Source of the DNA: Diospyros lotus
Taxonomy: Eukaryota; Streptophyta; Magnoliopsida; Ericales; Ebenaceae
Reading direction: 5' to 3'
Length of the DNA: 64,000 nucleotides
NCBI RefSeq assembly: GCF_014633365.1
Contig: NC_068338.1
Span: 15,820,616 to 15,884,615, forward strand
Below the pieces are notes generated by a model. It did no database searches. It was given only the letters and a program-made list of their open reading frames with translations, and was not told where the DNA came from. Within the stretch, counting starts at the first letter, position 1, and the number at the start of each line of letters is the position of its first letter. Below are positions 33,540-46,500 of the stretch, piece after piece. The position numbers were made by a program, and so were the translations under genes.

Positions 33540-33983
33540 GAAGGAAACAAAGTTTTCTCTTAGAAAAGTAGCTCATAGAAGGGAATATCTCAGAAAGACG
33601 ATGGTTATCTCGAGGGAGGTCTAAAATTCTCTCAAAGAGAAAAAAGATCTCTCGGAGAGAAGGCAAGAATCCCTCGAAGAGAGGTGAGAGTCTCTTGGAG
33701 ATAAAAAAAACTCTCTCAGGAAGAAGGTGACGATTTCTCGGAGAGAAGGTTTTCCTTGCGAAGCGAGCTTGCTACTTTCGGAAAAAGGTGTCGCAAAAAA
33801 TCTATTTCGGAGAGAAAATCGCAGAAAACAAAGAGTACCTAAGATATGCGTTAAGCGAAAGTTGGTGCGACAATGGCCTATTTATAAGCAGACCCTCAAG
33901 AACACCATTCAGCACGCCTCTCAGAGGGATGTCTTTCGGAAAGAATATATACTCTCCGCTTTCACCTAAAGGTAAAAACAAAT
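33540..33983. repeat. CTCTC-GAGAG palindrome cluster before the polypurine tract
   Basis: Repeated modules of about 30-40 bases at 33590-33760, each holding a CTCTC-n(2-4)-GAGAG palindrome (TCTCTCGGAGAGA, TCTCTCAAAGAGA, CTCTTGGAGA). The same palindromes fill the LTRs. The three overlapping short frames of this stretch have no domain. Confidence 0.55.
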
Positions 33984-33997
33984 AGTGGGGGGGCAAT
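33984..33997 (+). other. Polypurine tract of the Gypsy element
   Basis: AGTGGGGGGGCAAT directly before the 3' LTR start TGTTGTACCC; it sets the inner edge of the 3' LTR. Confidence 0.75.
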
Positions 33998-34803
33998 TGT
34001 TGTACCCTGCCTCCCCGAGAGACTCCCTTGAAAAGACTCTCTCTGAGAGACTCTTTCGGAGATGTTGCCTTCGAGAGGGAAGCTCTCTCCGAGAGAGTAC
34101 ATCTGATAGATGGAAGTTCTCTCGGAGAGATCCTTTCAGGAATGGAGCTCTCTTAGAGAGACAAATCACTCGCCCACCACCAGACTATTATAAAAAGCGA
34201 GACACAACACAATTGAAGGGATCCGAACATCTAGTAACCTATTCATATTCTCCATAATTTCTCTTTCTGAAGTCTTTGAGTTCCTCTCCATGGCTGTCTC
34301 TTTTTTCGTCTGCTGACTTGCTCATCGGAGGGTCTTCGAGAGAGATTCTTCCCGCAAGCCTTCTAACCTTCATCTCAGGTAGAAATCCTTCTAGAAGACA
34401 AGCCTCAGTCTTCTTGTTCTCTCTGAGATAGCATTTATTCTCTCCGAGTCCCTCGAAGCACATTCCCAAAAGAGTCTTTGCTTTTTTTGAAGCCGATTAA
34501 TCCTTTCCAAAGGGTGTATCAGACCTTCTCTGAGAGCAATCGTTGAACCAAGCAACCATCCCTCCGAGAGCTATCTTTCGCTTCAGGAGAGGTATCACTC
34601 CGCGAGATCGATTGTTTTCTCCGTAAGAACTCTCTTCGCTAGATCTTTTCTTCGAGAGGCCTGATTCTCTCCGAGATGACTCCTTCTTTCCGGGAGAACT
34701 CATCTGGTGGCTATTTTTCGATCGTTGACATCAAGTACAGCATCGAACGATGGTTTCCCCCACTCTAAACAAATTCTATTGTTGTAGTTTTCTTATTACA
34801 ACA
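33998..34803 (+). repeat. 3' LTR of the Tat-like Gypsy element
   Basis: 806 bp, TGTTGTACCC to TTACAACA, followed by the target copy CAACC (34804-34808). Colinear with 7485-8296 but with many substitutions and small indels, so the insertion is old. Confidence 0.85.
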
Positions 34804-34839
34804 CAACCAGACTAGGAATAATCAAAATAAGCGTTATCT

Positions 34840-35230
34840 ACAAAGAATCATGTTGCCTAAAAAAATACCCAAGATGGGGTGAATTGGGATTTTCAAAAAT
34901 TAATAATTTTAACTCTTTTGAAAACTCTTAATTTTGTGATCTTAATATGTAGCGATTGCAGTAGAAGTGATAACAATAAAATCACACAACTACAAGGAAC
35001 AAAAGAAATTTATAGAGGTTCGATTTTAAAGAGTCTAATCATCTCTTTCAAGACTTAGCTCGAGGTTCCACTAGAGAGAATCAACACTATCTTTTAATTG
35101 GAGCTAGAACCAATATACAATCCCTTACCTAAGTAAGAACCTCTAGCACACTACTAGCAAATACAATCCTCCCACACAACAAGTGAGTACAAATAATAAA
35201 CTTATAACCAGAGACAATTACAAATAAGTC
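34840..35230 (+). mobile_element. SIRE-like LTR fragment, flank of the Gypsy insertion
   Basis: It has CCCAAGATGGGGTGAATTGG, a typical early LTR motif of SIRE-type Copia elements and the inverted counterpart of text at about 7168-7190. Further on it has GGTTCGAT-like text and AAGACTTAG-like text arranged as in those LTRs. The end points are not defined; no coding part. Confidence 0.35.
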
Positions 35231-35454
35231 ACCAACGGTTGAGAATTCCACCAGCTAGCATACTTCCATCACTTTGAACCTTCTCACTCTTGTTTGAATG
35301 ATCTATTAAGTTTGTTTTCATTTGAGCCTCCATACTTACCCTATATATATACATTTTCCAAACAAACGAATTGTTAAAGAAATGTTTAATATGAAGTTTG
35401 AAATTCAAAAAATCTTTAGACTTTTTCAAATAACAAGGAACAAAACAAGAAAAA

Positions 35455-35960
35455 ATGTTTAAAAATAATTCACATTTAATTTAAAATAAATTTACTTTTT
35501 GAATGAGTAAGAAATACATTTATCAAAATATGAAAATTCAAACATAAGGTTTTGAGATATAAATGATCAAAATAAGTAAATATGTCTAAAAATAACTCAT
35601 ATTTAATTCAAAATAAATTTACTTTTTACATGAGTAAGAAATACATTTATCAAGATATGAAAATTTAAACATAAACTTTTGAGACATAAATGTTTAAAGT
35701 AAGGAAATATGTCTAAAAATAACTCATCTTTAATTCAAAATAAATTTACTTTTTGAATAAATAAAAAATACATTTATCAAGATATGAAAATTCAAACATA
35801 AACTTTTGAGATATGAATGATTAAATTAAGAAAATATATCTAAAAATAACCCACTTTTAATTCAAAATAAATTTACTTTTTGTATCCATCTTTAATTCAA
35901 AATAAAATTAGTTTTTTGCATGAATAAAAAATATTTTTATATTATGAAAATATTTTTATT
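35455..35960. repeat. AT-rich tandem array, ~127-bp unit, ~4 copies
   Basis: Copies start near 35455, 35581, 35708 and 35835 with ATGTCTAAAAATAACTCAT, then AATAAATTTACTTTTTG, ACATTTATCAAGATATGAAA and CATAAACTTTTGAGA. The last copy is shortened and rearranged. It lies about 1 kb upstream of CWC22. Confidence 0.75.
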
Positions 35961-36239
35961 ATTATCAAAATCTTATTTACTTATCCTTGAGCTTAACAAA
36001 TCTTGATCCCGACTTAATTAGGATTACTACATAGTCCTCTATAAATAAGAGACCTGCCTCCTTATTTAGGGTATGCTCGCTTTGATATTCAAACTTTATT
36101 TTTGCGCTCAAGCACTCGAAGACTAACTTAAGCATCAGAGGGTTTGCATAGGAACAATTTCTCGCGCCTCTCGTCGTTTGTTCATTTTGGCAAGGCTCTC
36201 GATTCTCTAAGACCACTCGGTTATTTAAGGCCTTCTGTT

Positions 36240-36470
36240 CATTAACAAGCAGCCGCTTACCAACATCATCAAATCATCATCTCTTAAGGCCACCTGATTA
36301 TTTGCCACAAGGCCTCTTGATTATTTATGACCTTCTAATTATTTGTCATGAGTCCTCTGATTATTTTTGGCCTCTTAATTATTTGCCATGAGATCTCCTG
36401 ATTATTTGTCACAAGGCTTGCTGATCATTTGTCTCAAAATCTTTTGATCATTTGTGGACAAGACTATCAA
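36240..36470. repeat. Short tandem array (~23 bp) upstream of CWC22
   Basis: About eight loose copies of CCTCTTGATTATTTGCCACA-like text. It ends about 120 bp before the compositional change that marks the CWC22 promoter region. Confidence 0.6.
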
Positions 36471-36588
36471 AAATCACATGTCTTGCGTTATAAATTTATT
36501 GTTGTATTTTGACATTAATAATTTTAAATTAAAAAAAAAGAAAAAAAGGGAAATGAAAGACGAATAAAGCTTGGTAGGCCGAGTGGCC

Positions 36589-36933
36589 AGCCCATCTCGT
36601 CGTTCACGGGCCAGGCCCATTTCTGGAGATCAGGGTTGCCGCCTATTAGGGCATTGGGGTTTTTGATTCGGGTTTCGGTATATGGACCGGGGTTTCTGAT
36701 GTGGTTCGAACGTGGGGTGTTTCTTTGATTTTGGTTATGGATCCTGCTTGGTATTTGGGGGGTCTCGATTTGTAATCTTCAGATGTGTTGTCTCTGATTG
36801 ATATACTTTCCGATTTATAGTTTCGTCATATCGGCTTGGATTCCAGTTTGGGGGGGTTTTGTTTTGTTCCAAGATTTGCCTCTGTTTGATAGTTCCGGGT
36901 CTATTCGTCTCTCTCTCCAATTAGGGTTTTGAA
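36589..36933 (+). promoter_or_regulatory. CWC22 proximal promoter and 5' leader
   Basis: Two site-II type motifs in reverse orientation (AGCCCA at 36589-36594 and GGCCCA at 36614-36619) and a telo-box (TTAGGGTTT, 36921-36929) just before the start codon. Site II plus telo-box is a known combination in plant promoters of growth and RNA-processing genes. No clear TATA box is seen and the transcription start cannot be placed. Confidence 0.5.
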
Positions 36934-39900
36934 ATGGCTCGAAAGCACAGAAATGGATCGAGTGATGACGACGAAGTCGTAGATCATCGTTATAGGGACA
37001 AGAATAGTTCGAGATCCAGTCATCATGAGCACCGAAGTAAGACCCGGCATTCTCGCCGGGATAAGGATGACGACGATGTTAGGGATAGGCACCGGAAGAG
37101 GTCTGAACGGCGACGGGATGAGGAAGGGGATGGTTACCGTTATGAGAAAGAAAAGAGGGAAAGAACTGAAAGAGTTGATAGGGAGAGGAATCAGAGGAGA
37201 GAAAAAGGAAGGAATGAGGATGGAGAGGATGCTCGGAGTTTGAGAGAGAAGGATAACGTGAATGAGAATTCGAAGTCCCAAAAACAAACGGCACCGCAAG
37301 GGGGAAACTTGAATCCAGCGTCAGCTAATTTGGGGAGAAGCGGAGGGGTTTACATTCCGCCATTCAAGCTAGCCCGTATGATGAAAGAGGTGCAGGACAA
37401 GAGCAGCGTTGAGTATCAGCGCTTGACATGGGATGCTCTTAGGAAGAGTATAAATGGACTGGTCAATAAGGTGAATGCAACCAATATTAAGAATATAATT
37501 CCCGAGCTTTTTGCAGAGAATTTGATCCGGGGTAGGGGTCTCTTTTGCCGGTCATGTATGAAATCCCAAATGGCATCTCCGGGGTTCACAGATGTATTTG
37601 CTGCATTGGTTGCTGTTGTAAATACTAAATTTCCAGAAGTGGGTGATCTTTTGTTGAGGAGAATAATCTTACAGCTCAAGCGAGCCTACAAACGCAATGA
37701 CAAGGTGCCAATTTTATGTTCTTTGTGTTGTAATTACTGCGCTTGCAGTAGTTTATTATGTTTGTTTTGTTTCTGATTGCCATGCTCTGATGGTATCTTT
37801 TTTATTGACAGCCACAACTGTTAGCTGCTGTTAAATTCATAGCACATCTTGTGAACCAGCAAGTGGTTCATGAGCTTGTAGCTTTGGAGCTGCTCACACT
37901 CTTGTTGGACAAACCTACTGATGACAGTGTTGAGGTAGCAGTGGGGTTTGTGACTGAATGTGGATCAATACTTCAAGACCTTTCGCCGAGGGGGTTGCAT
38001 GGTGAGTGTTCCATTAGTATTGCATTAGATGTCAACAGACCATGGAAGTTAAAAAAAAATATTAGTTGTTTATTTTGCATTTTTCCGCCATAAACTGTAA
38101 TATTTCTCGATTTACTTGTTCTTTTTTCCACTATTTTTATGTACTGTTTCCCCAGAAGCAACTTCGAAGTTCACATCAAGACAGAAAAAAGTAACAGGGC
38201 TTTTCCCCTTTGTTTGTGGCATCTGTGAAGTCATGCTTACCTGCCTTCATTTTGGTGTTATCATTATTATTATTTTGACAAAGAGGAATATCATAACATG
38301 GGACTGCGTTAGAGAGTTGAACCTTGTGTAAACGAAATAGCATAAACAAAGAGGGAACTAACTGTATACTGGTCAGAATGGTCTGTTAGAACTGCACAAA
38401 GAAGAAAGGAAAAACAGAGCTGTTACGACCCCAAGGGTAATTTTAAAAATTTCTTTTAATAACCGTAGCCCACATGGCCACTTGTGTAGTAAGTTGCTGG
38501 ATTGTTCCCCACGGTTTGTAATGTGAACTAGTGGGAAGGGCCTATATCAGGCCAAGATGCATGAGGATGGGAGGTCATGCTTAATGAGAAACTCTTTCCC
38601 TCTTGAATTCTCTCTTTTCTCTCTGTTTCTCTCTCACTTTTCCCTCCAAAACTCTATTCTCTCTTTCTCTTGATTCTTCTCATTCTCTGTAAATTCAAGT
38701 CTCAACCAAGAGACTTGACAAAAGTATAATTGCGGAAGGAAAAAAATAGGAAAACTGCGTGTCCTTTCAAGCAATTAATGAAACTTTATACAGCCTTCAG
38801 ATACCCATTTGTTCCTTTAATTGTCAGATGAACCATGTCTTACAAAATGGAGCTATCACCCAGCATGTCTCTAATCATAACTCTAGCAACATAACCTTAA
38901 GAATGCAATAATGTTGTCACTGTCTTTGATGTCACCTGTTGTATAAGAAATATGGCTGCATGCCACAATATCAGTAGTACAATGGATAGAAGAGAATAAT
39001 GCACACCTTGATCTAGGGGTAAGCAAAATTTGGATGAAACTGAACTCCCAAACCAAATTAATAGATTTTGGTTTATTTGGTTTGGCCTTTTTTTCGAGCA
39101 AATTGATTTGGTTTGGTTTTATTTTTCAAAAAATTTGGTTTTAATTTTTCACTTTTTTGATTCAGTTTGGACAAAATTTTGGGTGAAAACCAAAATAATT
39201 GAAATTATATTAGTGTCCATAAAAGGCTGATTATTTATGAAATTGTCATTCCATCTGTATGCACCTCTTTCCCCTCTTATATTGAGTTCTTTCTCCTCTC
39301 TGTTAGGCTCACAAAGTCTCTAGCTGACTCACTCTCACAATTAGAGGAATTCTACTTGTGAAAGCTGGAACAACCACCTTCCTTGCTTGCACCTCTCCCT
39401 CATTGATATGGTGGGCTGCCCTTCATGCTTGCAGACTGCATAATAGCTATGTATATTATATATTGCTTCTCTGCAAACCCTCTCAGCCCAACAGAACTAC
39501 ACAGGTGCACCTTGCTGGATTCTCCCACTGCTATCTGTAAGCTCTTCGCAGTTCTGGGCTCTGATTCTGCTACAGTTTGTGGCCATTTCAGCAAGCTCCC
39601 TTGTTCTCAATCCTACTAGTCAGTGCTCTAAAATAACCCTTTTCCAGAAAATTCCTCTGCTGAGCATAAAAGAATTCCATTCTCTGTTCTTTGTTATACC
39701 CATGACATGTATATAACCCATATATATACACGTGGGTGCAGAGCTACCTTTCTCCCTATCCTGTTCCATGTATAACCCACATATATTGCCCAGTTTTTCT
39801 TTTCTTTATTTATTATTTTTGTTATTTTGTCTAGGATATCTTCTGAGAACATTGAATGTTGATTAGTGATTGGTGTCTGCTAAATTGTAATGAAGCTTTG

Positions 39901-40526
39901 GATGGTGATTTGTGATAAATAAATTAAGGTGCTTTTTATTTTTGGAACTTCAACTGTCGTTTTTCATTGCAGGTAGGAGGCTTTTGTTGTTTCTCTTTTT
40001 ATTATCTTGGTGCTCTTCTTTATTTTTCTTTACCAATAGAAAAAACCTAAAATCATATATGATACCTCAGTTGAAGGAAAAGTGAATAAAAATTTGAAAA
40101 GGACCATTTTTAAGGCTTGAGATTGTGATATATTGTGTGTGTAGTTACTTTGGAAATAGAGTGCAGTCAAACCAACTTGGAGGTAAAAGTTGCCAAGGGA
40201 GATCTGAGAATTATTACTTTGGTTGTTACGTATACTAGTGCCAGGACAAGGTGATGCATGTGCAAAATATTGGTGTAAAAATACTTAAATAAAATCCATG
40301 ATTAAATTACTGACATATGTATTGACGAACAATCTGTGGAAATCATAAAATGTCATATAAATTAGTTCGAGAGCAATGCCACACAGTCTGAAGCCAATTT
40401 ATTTGTCTTAAGGTAAACAAACTGTTGAAATTAGAAAATGTCATATAAATTAGGTCGAGAGCAATGCCACAGAGTCAAGGCAATTTGCAATACCAATGTC
40501 ACATGCATGAATCACCAGGTATACAA

Positions 40527-40564
<38 letters not shown>

Positions 40565-43500
40565 GATGTCAGATCAATTAGGATGACAATATTTCCCACA
40601 ACCAAATAAACCAAACAAATTAACCTTTAGACAGAATGTTCCTAAAAGGTAGAATGAGATCCAGACAGACAAATGATGCAAGTAGAAATTATTGCCCAAT
40701 CCAGGGAATTACCACAAAATATTTTTCCTCACAGATGGGAAAGAATATATTTTAACTGAACACGCTAATCAAGTGCCTAACCAGATATGAGGACAGTGTG
40801 TTCTAATTTTCTTTTGATGATCATCCAAAATAAATGCTCGCAAAACTGTAGCGTGTGAGCATCTAGTTAACTGTCTTCAAACAGCGTTATTCATTCAAAT
40901 ACTGAATAATGTCATCATAGTTTCTTTAGCAAATAAAACAACCTCATCCAGAAGTTGAATGCTACCAATGCCTAGATGGACCTGTAATCATCCAGAAGTT
41001 GAATGATCTAATATCTGTGGATTTTTTAAAGTACTATTAATTGTGGGTCAGTCAAGTCCTGTTCCTAGATCTGAGCCAAAGAACTTGTGTGAATCATAAC
41101 CATGTACCACCACATAGGAGTATGCTTTGGGCTCCTCGGATCCAAGCAAGTGTTTGAGAGTAGATTATATTGTGACTGGTCAGTGGTTCTGGTTGGGCGT
41201 GACTGGAAAATTGGTTTTCTATGTGCATGTGCATTTATGTATTGTTGTCTTTGAACATAAGATGCTGCAAAAGCCTTTATAGACCTTTAGGCTTAAGTAA
41301 AAAACCTTCTTAAATAGTTATGAACAATAAAGTGATATTTATTACTTCTTTGTGTTACACCCTCTGACCCAATCATGTCTCAGACCTTCAAACAATCCAT
41401 GAAAGTTCCTGAATGAACAAAACTGAAATTGAAAAAAAGAAAGTTTGGACAAAACAAGGGAAGGTTCCAAGGTTGTGACTGTGAAGGTCGTGGGATCTTG
41501 ACACTTTTGAGCCATAAATTTTTATCAATCAGTTTTCTTGAACCATAATCTGTTATGTCATCCGTTATATATTGCTTAATTTTACCAATGTGCTGCATGA
41601 CTATTTTTATGTTGAGATAGTTCAGCTTATATTACCACATCTTAATGCATCTATGTTACAAGTTCTGTAAGCAGTGCACAAAATGATACTATGATTCTTC
41701 GTGTGTATGCTAGTTTGACAATAATGGTGTTCTGTTTTGAGTTTGTAATATCCTTTTATATTTTCTGTAGTTTGAAACATGCTGCATGATACTTAAAAGA
41801 AACAAATGAAACCTATGTTTATGTTGCTCTCTAGTTTAACATTGTCATTGTATATCCATAAAATATATGCTTCTGTACATACATTATCATGGGCAAAGAG
41901 TATCTCATTGCATTCTTTATGATAATACTTTTGGCTATTACTCCTGATATTCAATACGTTCAGGTATATTTGAGCGTTTTCGTGGAATTCTTCATGAAGG
42001 AGAAATAGACAAAAGAGTGCAGTTTCTAATTGAGGGTCTATTTGCAATAAGAAAAGCCAAATTTCAGGTGCTGTCTCATTTTCCTTTTAGCATATCTTCA
42101 TTTTCATTGTACACTTGTGGCAACCCTTAGGTGCCTTTTCTCATTGTTTTGAATGTTGAACTGCTTGTCATCTGTGCGCATATGTAGGGCTACCCAGCTG
42201 TTCGTCCAGAGTTGGACCTCGTTGAGCAAGAGGATCAACTAACTCATGAAATCTCCCTCCAGGATGAGGAATTAGACCCAGAGACTGCCTTAGGTAACTG
42301 ATAACTGTAATATATGATTTTCTTTATCTGGTCCAGTCTTGGTTAATTATCATCTTAATGCTTGTTCCTTTCTGCATTCAGATATTTTCAAGCCAGATCC
42401 TCAGTTCTTGGAGAGTGAGAAGAGATATGAAGACTTGAAGACAAGCATTCTTGGTGAGGATTCTGAAGATGAGGGAGATTCAGATGCAGGCTCAGATGAT
42501 GAAGATGGTGAAGAATCTGATGATGATGAAGAAGAAGAAGAGGAGCAGATGAAAATAAAGGATGAGACGGAAACAAATCTTGTAAATCTGCGGAGGACAA
42601 TTTATCTAACAATAATGTCTAGTGTTGATTTTGAGGAAGCTGGTCACAAACTATTGAAGATCAAGTTGGAGCCTGGTCAAGAGGTATGTAAGATGAGCTC
42701 TTTTACTATTCTTAATCTTTTTTAGTTCTTTATTTTGTTTGGGCATACACAGCTATAACACCTGATGTACTTCTTATTTTCTGCAAAGTTATTAAGATGC
42801 CTCAACATGATACTTGTTTCTCCACCTTCATTGAAACTTTGAGAAATACTCCTTCTATATCTCTTTGATTGCCCCCTCCTTTGCTAGTACTTTTTTGGCC
42901 CTTGCTTCAGCTAGTTTATGTTGTTGGTATAAATTTTAATAAGTTTTTGACTTTGTCTCAGTAATTGCTTTTTATATTTCTTAAATGACCAAACTATATC
43001 TTTTTAGGTTTTCTTCGTTACAACATTTATGTAACGTCATGTAGCAAACTCTCTTAGTTTTAATTGTCTTGTACCTCTTCATCCACCACTAAGACTTTTT
43101 GATTTGGGACCTTTCTGTTTGACTCTCCTATAACCATTTTTTTGGATTTCAAACAGCACTAGCCATTTCAATTCATATTTGATTTGCCTATTCTACTTCT
43201 TATCTCTTCTGCCTCACTTTTTCCTTGAAAATAGTTTGTTTTTGACTTTGCTTCCCTTTGGACTTTTGAGTAAAAAAAAGTTGAACCCAGTATACAAAGC
43301 TCCTGCATTGTAGGATTTGGGGACGACCAATTGCAAGGATGTTTACTTAGCAAAGAAGCTGGTTCCTGACTTGAAGCTGTTGTCAAGGCCTCAGATTTGA
43401 GGGCTGGTCAATTGAAGGAATTCAAATTGAATTCCAGAAAGAAGAATTGAGTTTTAGGAAGAAAACAGATAGAATGAAGAAGGGAGAAAGGAAGAACGAG

Positions 43501-46500
43501 AGAGAATGAGAAAGAGAAAAAGATAGACGAGAGAGAGAGAGAGATAGAATATGGGAAAGAAACTAATATATTATTCCATAAGATGTCCAACCTATTCTAC
43601 AACAGCCTTATTTAAAGGCAATTATTTCCTGCTAGGTGTTTAACTGTCAGCTAGAGTAGTTGTATTATTCTAACTACATAACCACTAGTTGTTATAGTTA
43701 GTTACAATGGTTTTCCCATGACTAATCTGCTCCTGGGTCATAACAATTCCCCTACCCTTCAGGGAGTTCTTGTCCCTAAGAACTCACAGTGACTTTCCTT
43801 GTTTGTCATCCAATTGCAGCTTTCATTAACTATTTTGTCCTTTCTTTCTTTCTCATCTTCAGCCTTTTCCTCCTTCCTCTTACGTGCTTTTCCTTTTGTT
43901 TTTTTGCTAACATAAAATGTGGACCTCGAAAATCTCCATTCCAAGTATCTCTTCTCCCATTGATTTGTTAGTTCCAGCAATTTCCTTGACCTCTGCTAAG
44001 ATCAGTTCAACTGCCATGATATCTGTAATGTCTTGTAGATGCAATAATTGAGCAGCGTAGACTCGCTTCAATTGTTTCCTTTGCTCCTTTGTAGCTTCTT
44101 CCTTCCCATTTTTTTGACGATCCACCCAATAACTTTTGAATAGATCTTCATGCTCTACGGGTCGCTCTATCGTGTCTATCTAATCCTCCTCCTCAACATT
44201 TACATACTCCAACAACACTTTAGAAGCATGTTTTACTTCATGTTTGATGGCATACATCCGAGGTTTACCTTTAATAAATTTCTCTTCCAACTATGTTGCA
44301 GCGACTATTCCTGCAATTGCCATTCCTGTCTGGACATCCTGATTGCATAGGAAAAGATGAGAATGTTCCGCAAGATCCCCAATGGCTGGAACTCGATCTC
44401 CTCCTTGACTTTCATCTCCGATGAGATTTATAGCTGAGTTATCTAATGAACCAATATTGTTTTTCAATTCATCTTGTTCCTCAGTTTTCGGTAAGTTAGA
44501 AATCTGAGGAAGTAATCTGTCACCACCTTCCCCACCGATAAATGATCCTTCCAACATAAATTCCTGATTCACTTTAGTTGAGCCATTAGCTTCTTGCAGA
44601 TTAGGAGTCTTTGGTAGAACGTCAGCTCTCGCTAAAATTTGTTTCGCAGTGGATCTTGGAAAAAATTCCTCTAGTAAACTAACATTGAATCTCAGTGAAA
44701 TCAGAATCACTAACGCGTCTAATTTTTGACTGAGAATATTGCCTTTCCCCTGGAATCTGTTCTCCATCTCCACAATTCCAACCCTTGAAAATTCGCTTAT
44801 GAACAACAATCTGTCCTTGCCTCCAAATCGCGCCTTCAAGATCGCTCGGAATCACCCAATCACCGTCCATTTTTCGAAAATCACTGATCTTAATAGCTTC
44901 GATCAGTTTCCAAGAAACGATGGACTTCTACAATTCGCCTAAGAGAATTTGAACTTCCTAGAACCAGTTGCTTTGGAACGACCCCCGAATTGCCTGGGCT
45001 TGCTCTGTCTTCAATTCACCACTACACGCCTTCCAATCCTAATTCAAATCAAACAACAACTGAGAATTAATCGGCTCGGAATCTGCAATCAAGATCGCTC
45101 CTTGAAGCTTTGCCCACTTTGTGCCTTCCTTCTCGCCTACCCCAGCCGTGGCCCACCTAAAATTGACGGAATCTTGAATCTGCACCCACCTACCTAGATT
45201 GCTCCTTGCTTTTGGCCATTCAATTTATCAAAACGACGGACTCCTTTTGCCACATTTGTACCGTCGCCGACTTGCCAACCTTCACCTTTAACTTCCAACC
45301 CAAGATTATCAGTTGAGATAGGCTCTTTGTCACCTTCTAATTTCAAACAAAATTTATCGAAATTCATAGTTCGATTTGCAAGAGTTTATTGCCTCCTTTG
45401 CAGCTTCTTGAAATCGCCTTCACTCAGTTTTTGAGGAAAGTCTAGCTTTGATACCACTTGTCAAGCCCTTAGATTGAGGGTTGATCAATTGAAGGAATTT
45501 GAATTGAATTCCAGAAAGAAGAATTGAGTTTTAGGAGGAAAACAGATAGAATGAAGAAGGGAGAAAGGAAGAACGAGAGAGAAAGAGGGAGAGAAAGATA
45601 GACGAGAGAGAGAGAGAGAGAATATGGGAAAGAAACTTTTGTGTTATTCCATAAGATGTCCAACCTATTCTACAATAGCCTTATTTAAAGGCAATTGCTT
45701 CTCGCTAGGTGTTTAACTACCCGTTAGACTAGTTGTATTATTCTAATTACTTAACCACTAGCTATTACAGTTAGTTACAATGGTTTTCCCCATGACTAAT
45801 CTACCCCTAGGTCGTAACAGTTGTGACCTCCAAATTGTTATGGAGCAACTGTACTCTTGTGGCAAGGCTCACCTTCCCTTTGGATATTGAGAATAATTAA
45901 AAAAATGTTGTCTAGCTATAGGGATCTCCATTGTAACAACAGTAAAATTGCTTCTTTGTGAATAGTTCATAGGTTCAAGTTGTAGAAACACTGACTTTCT
46001 CTTGACCCTTGCAAAATGGGGAGCCTTGTGCTCTAGGGACGTCCTTACAAGATTCATCTTATAGGATTGTGAACTGGAAACTACAAGACCTTTTTTGGAC
46101 AGTAGAGGAAAAGAACAGTCAAGCTAAGTCATCCAAAAGGCAAATTTCGGGGAACTCTGGGAAAAATAGTGCCAATTATGATAAAAGCATTATGGAAATC
46201 CCTAGTGCCAGGGGAAAAAATGCAATGATGTTTCCCTTTAAACCATGAGGTTTTATGTTATGGTTCTTAGTGATGAAAATAAAAGAATCACGGTGAGGTA
46301 TCTTGAAAAGTATTGGTTTACTTTTAGGAAACTGAAGTGAAAGGACTATATGGCAAGGTCTGTTAAAAGTTTGGAAATTTGTGGGCTTGTTGTTGGCTAG
46401 ATTGGTCCTTTATTCCAGCTAGAGGACAACAAGGGATTATTTTCGTTATAGGATAAGATAATCCTTGAGAAAATTGAAAAAGGTGTGGTACTTTTCTTCT

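Larger units (their letters stand above)
7485..34803 (+). mobile_element. Tat-like Gypsy LTR retrotransposon with nested insertions
   Basis: A single Gypsy element bounded by LTRs of 812 and 806 bp and by the target duplication CAACC (7480-7484 and 34804-34808). The LTR ends TGTTGTA and TACAACA are perfect inverted repeats in the 3' copy. Order on the plus strand: 5' LTR, primer-binding site, gag, protease, reverse transcriptase, RNase H, integrase C-terminus, a long 3' region with repeats and an antisense frame, polypurine tract, 3' LTR. Insertions account for 8924-19321, 20945-23532, 24604-27157 and 27999-29175. The DNGSS protease, the RT text and the antisense 3' gene point to the Tat lineage. 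All coding parts are broken and the LTRs are clearly diverged, so it is much older than the Copia inside it. Confidence 0.85.

Noticed and set aside
37705..37776. CWC22 exon 1 running on to a stop at 37776
   Set aside because: The extension is intron 1 read-through; GT at 37705 and AG at 37811 restore the conserved CWC22 text.
42339..42725. Separate acidic-protein gene
   Set aside because: This is CWC22 exon 5 (42382-42683) extended into introns on both sides.
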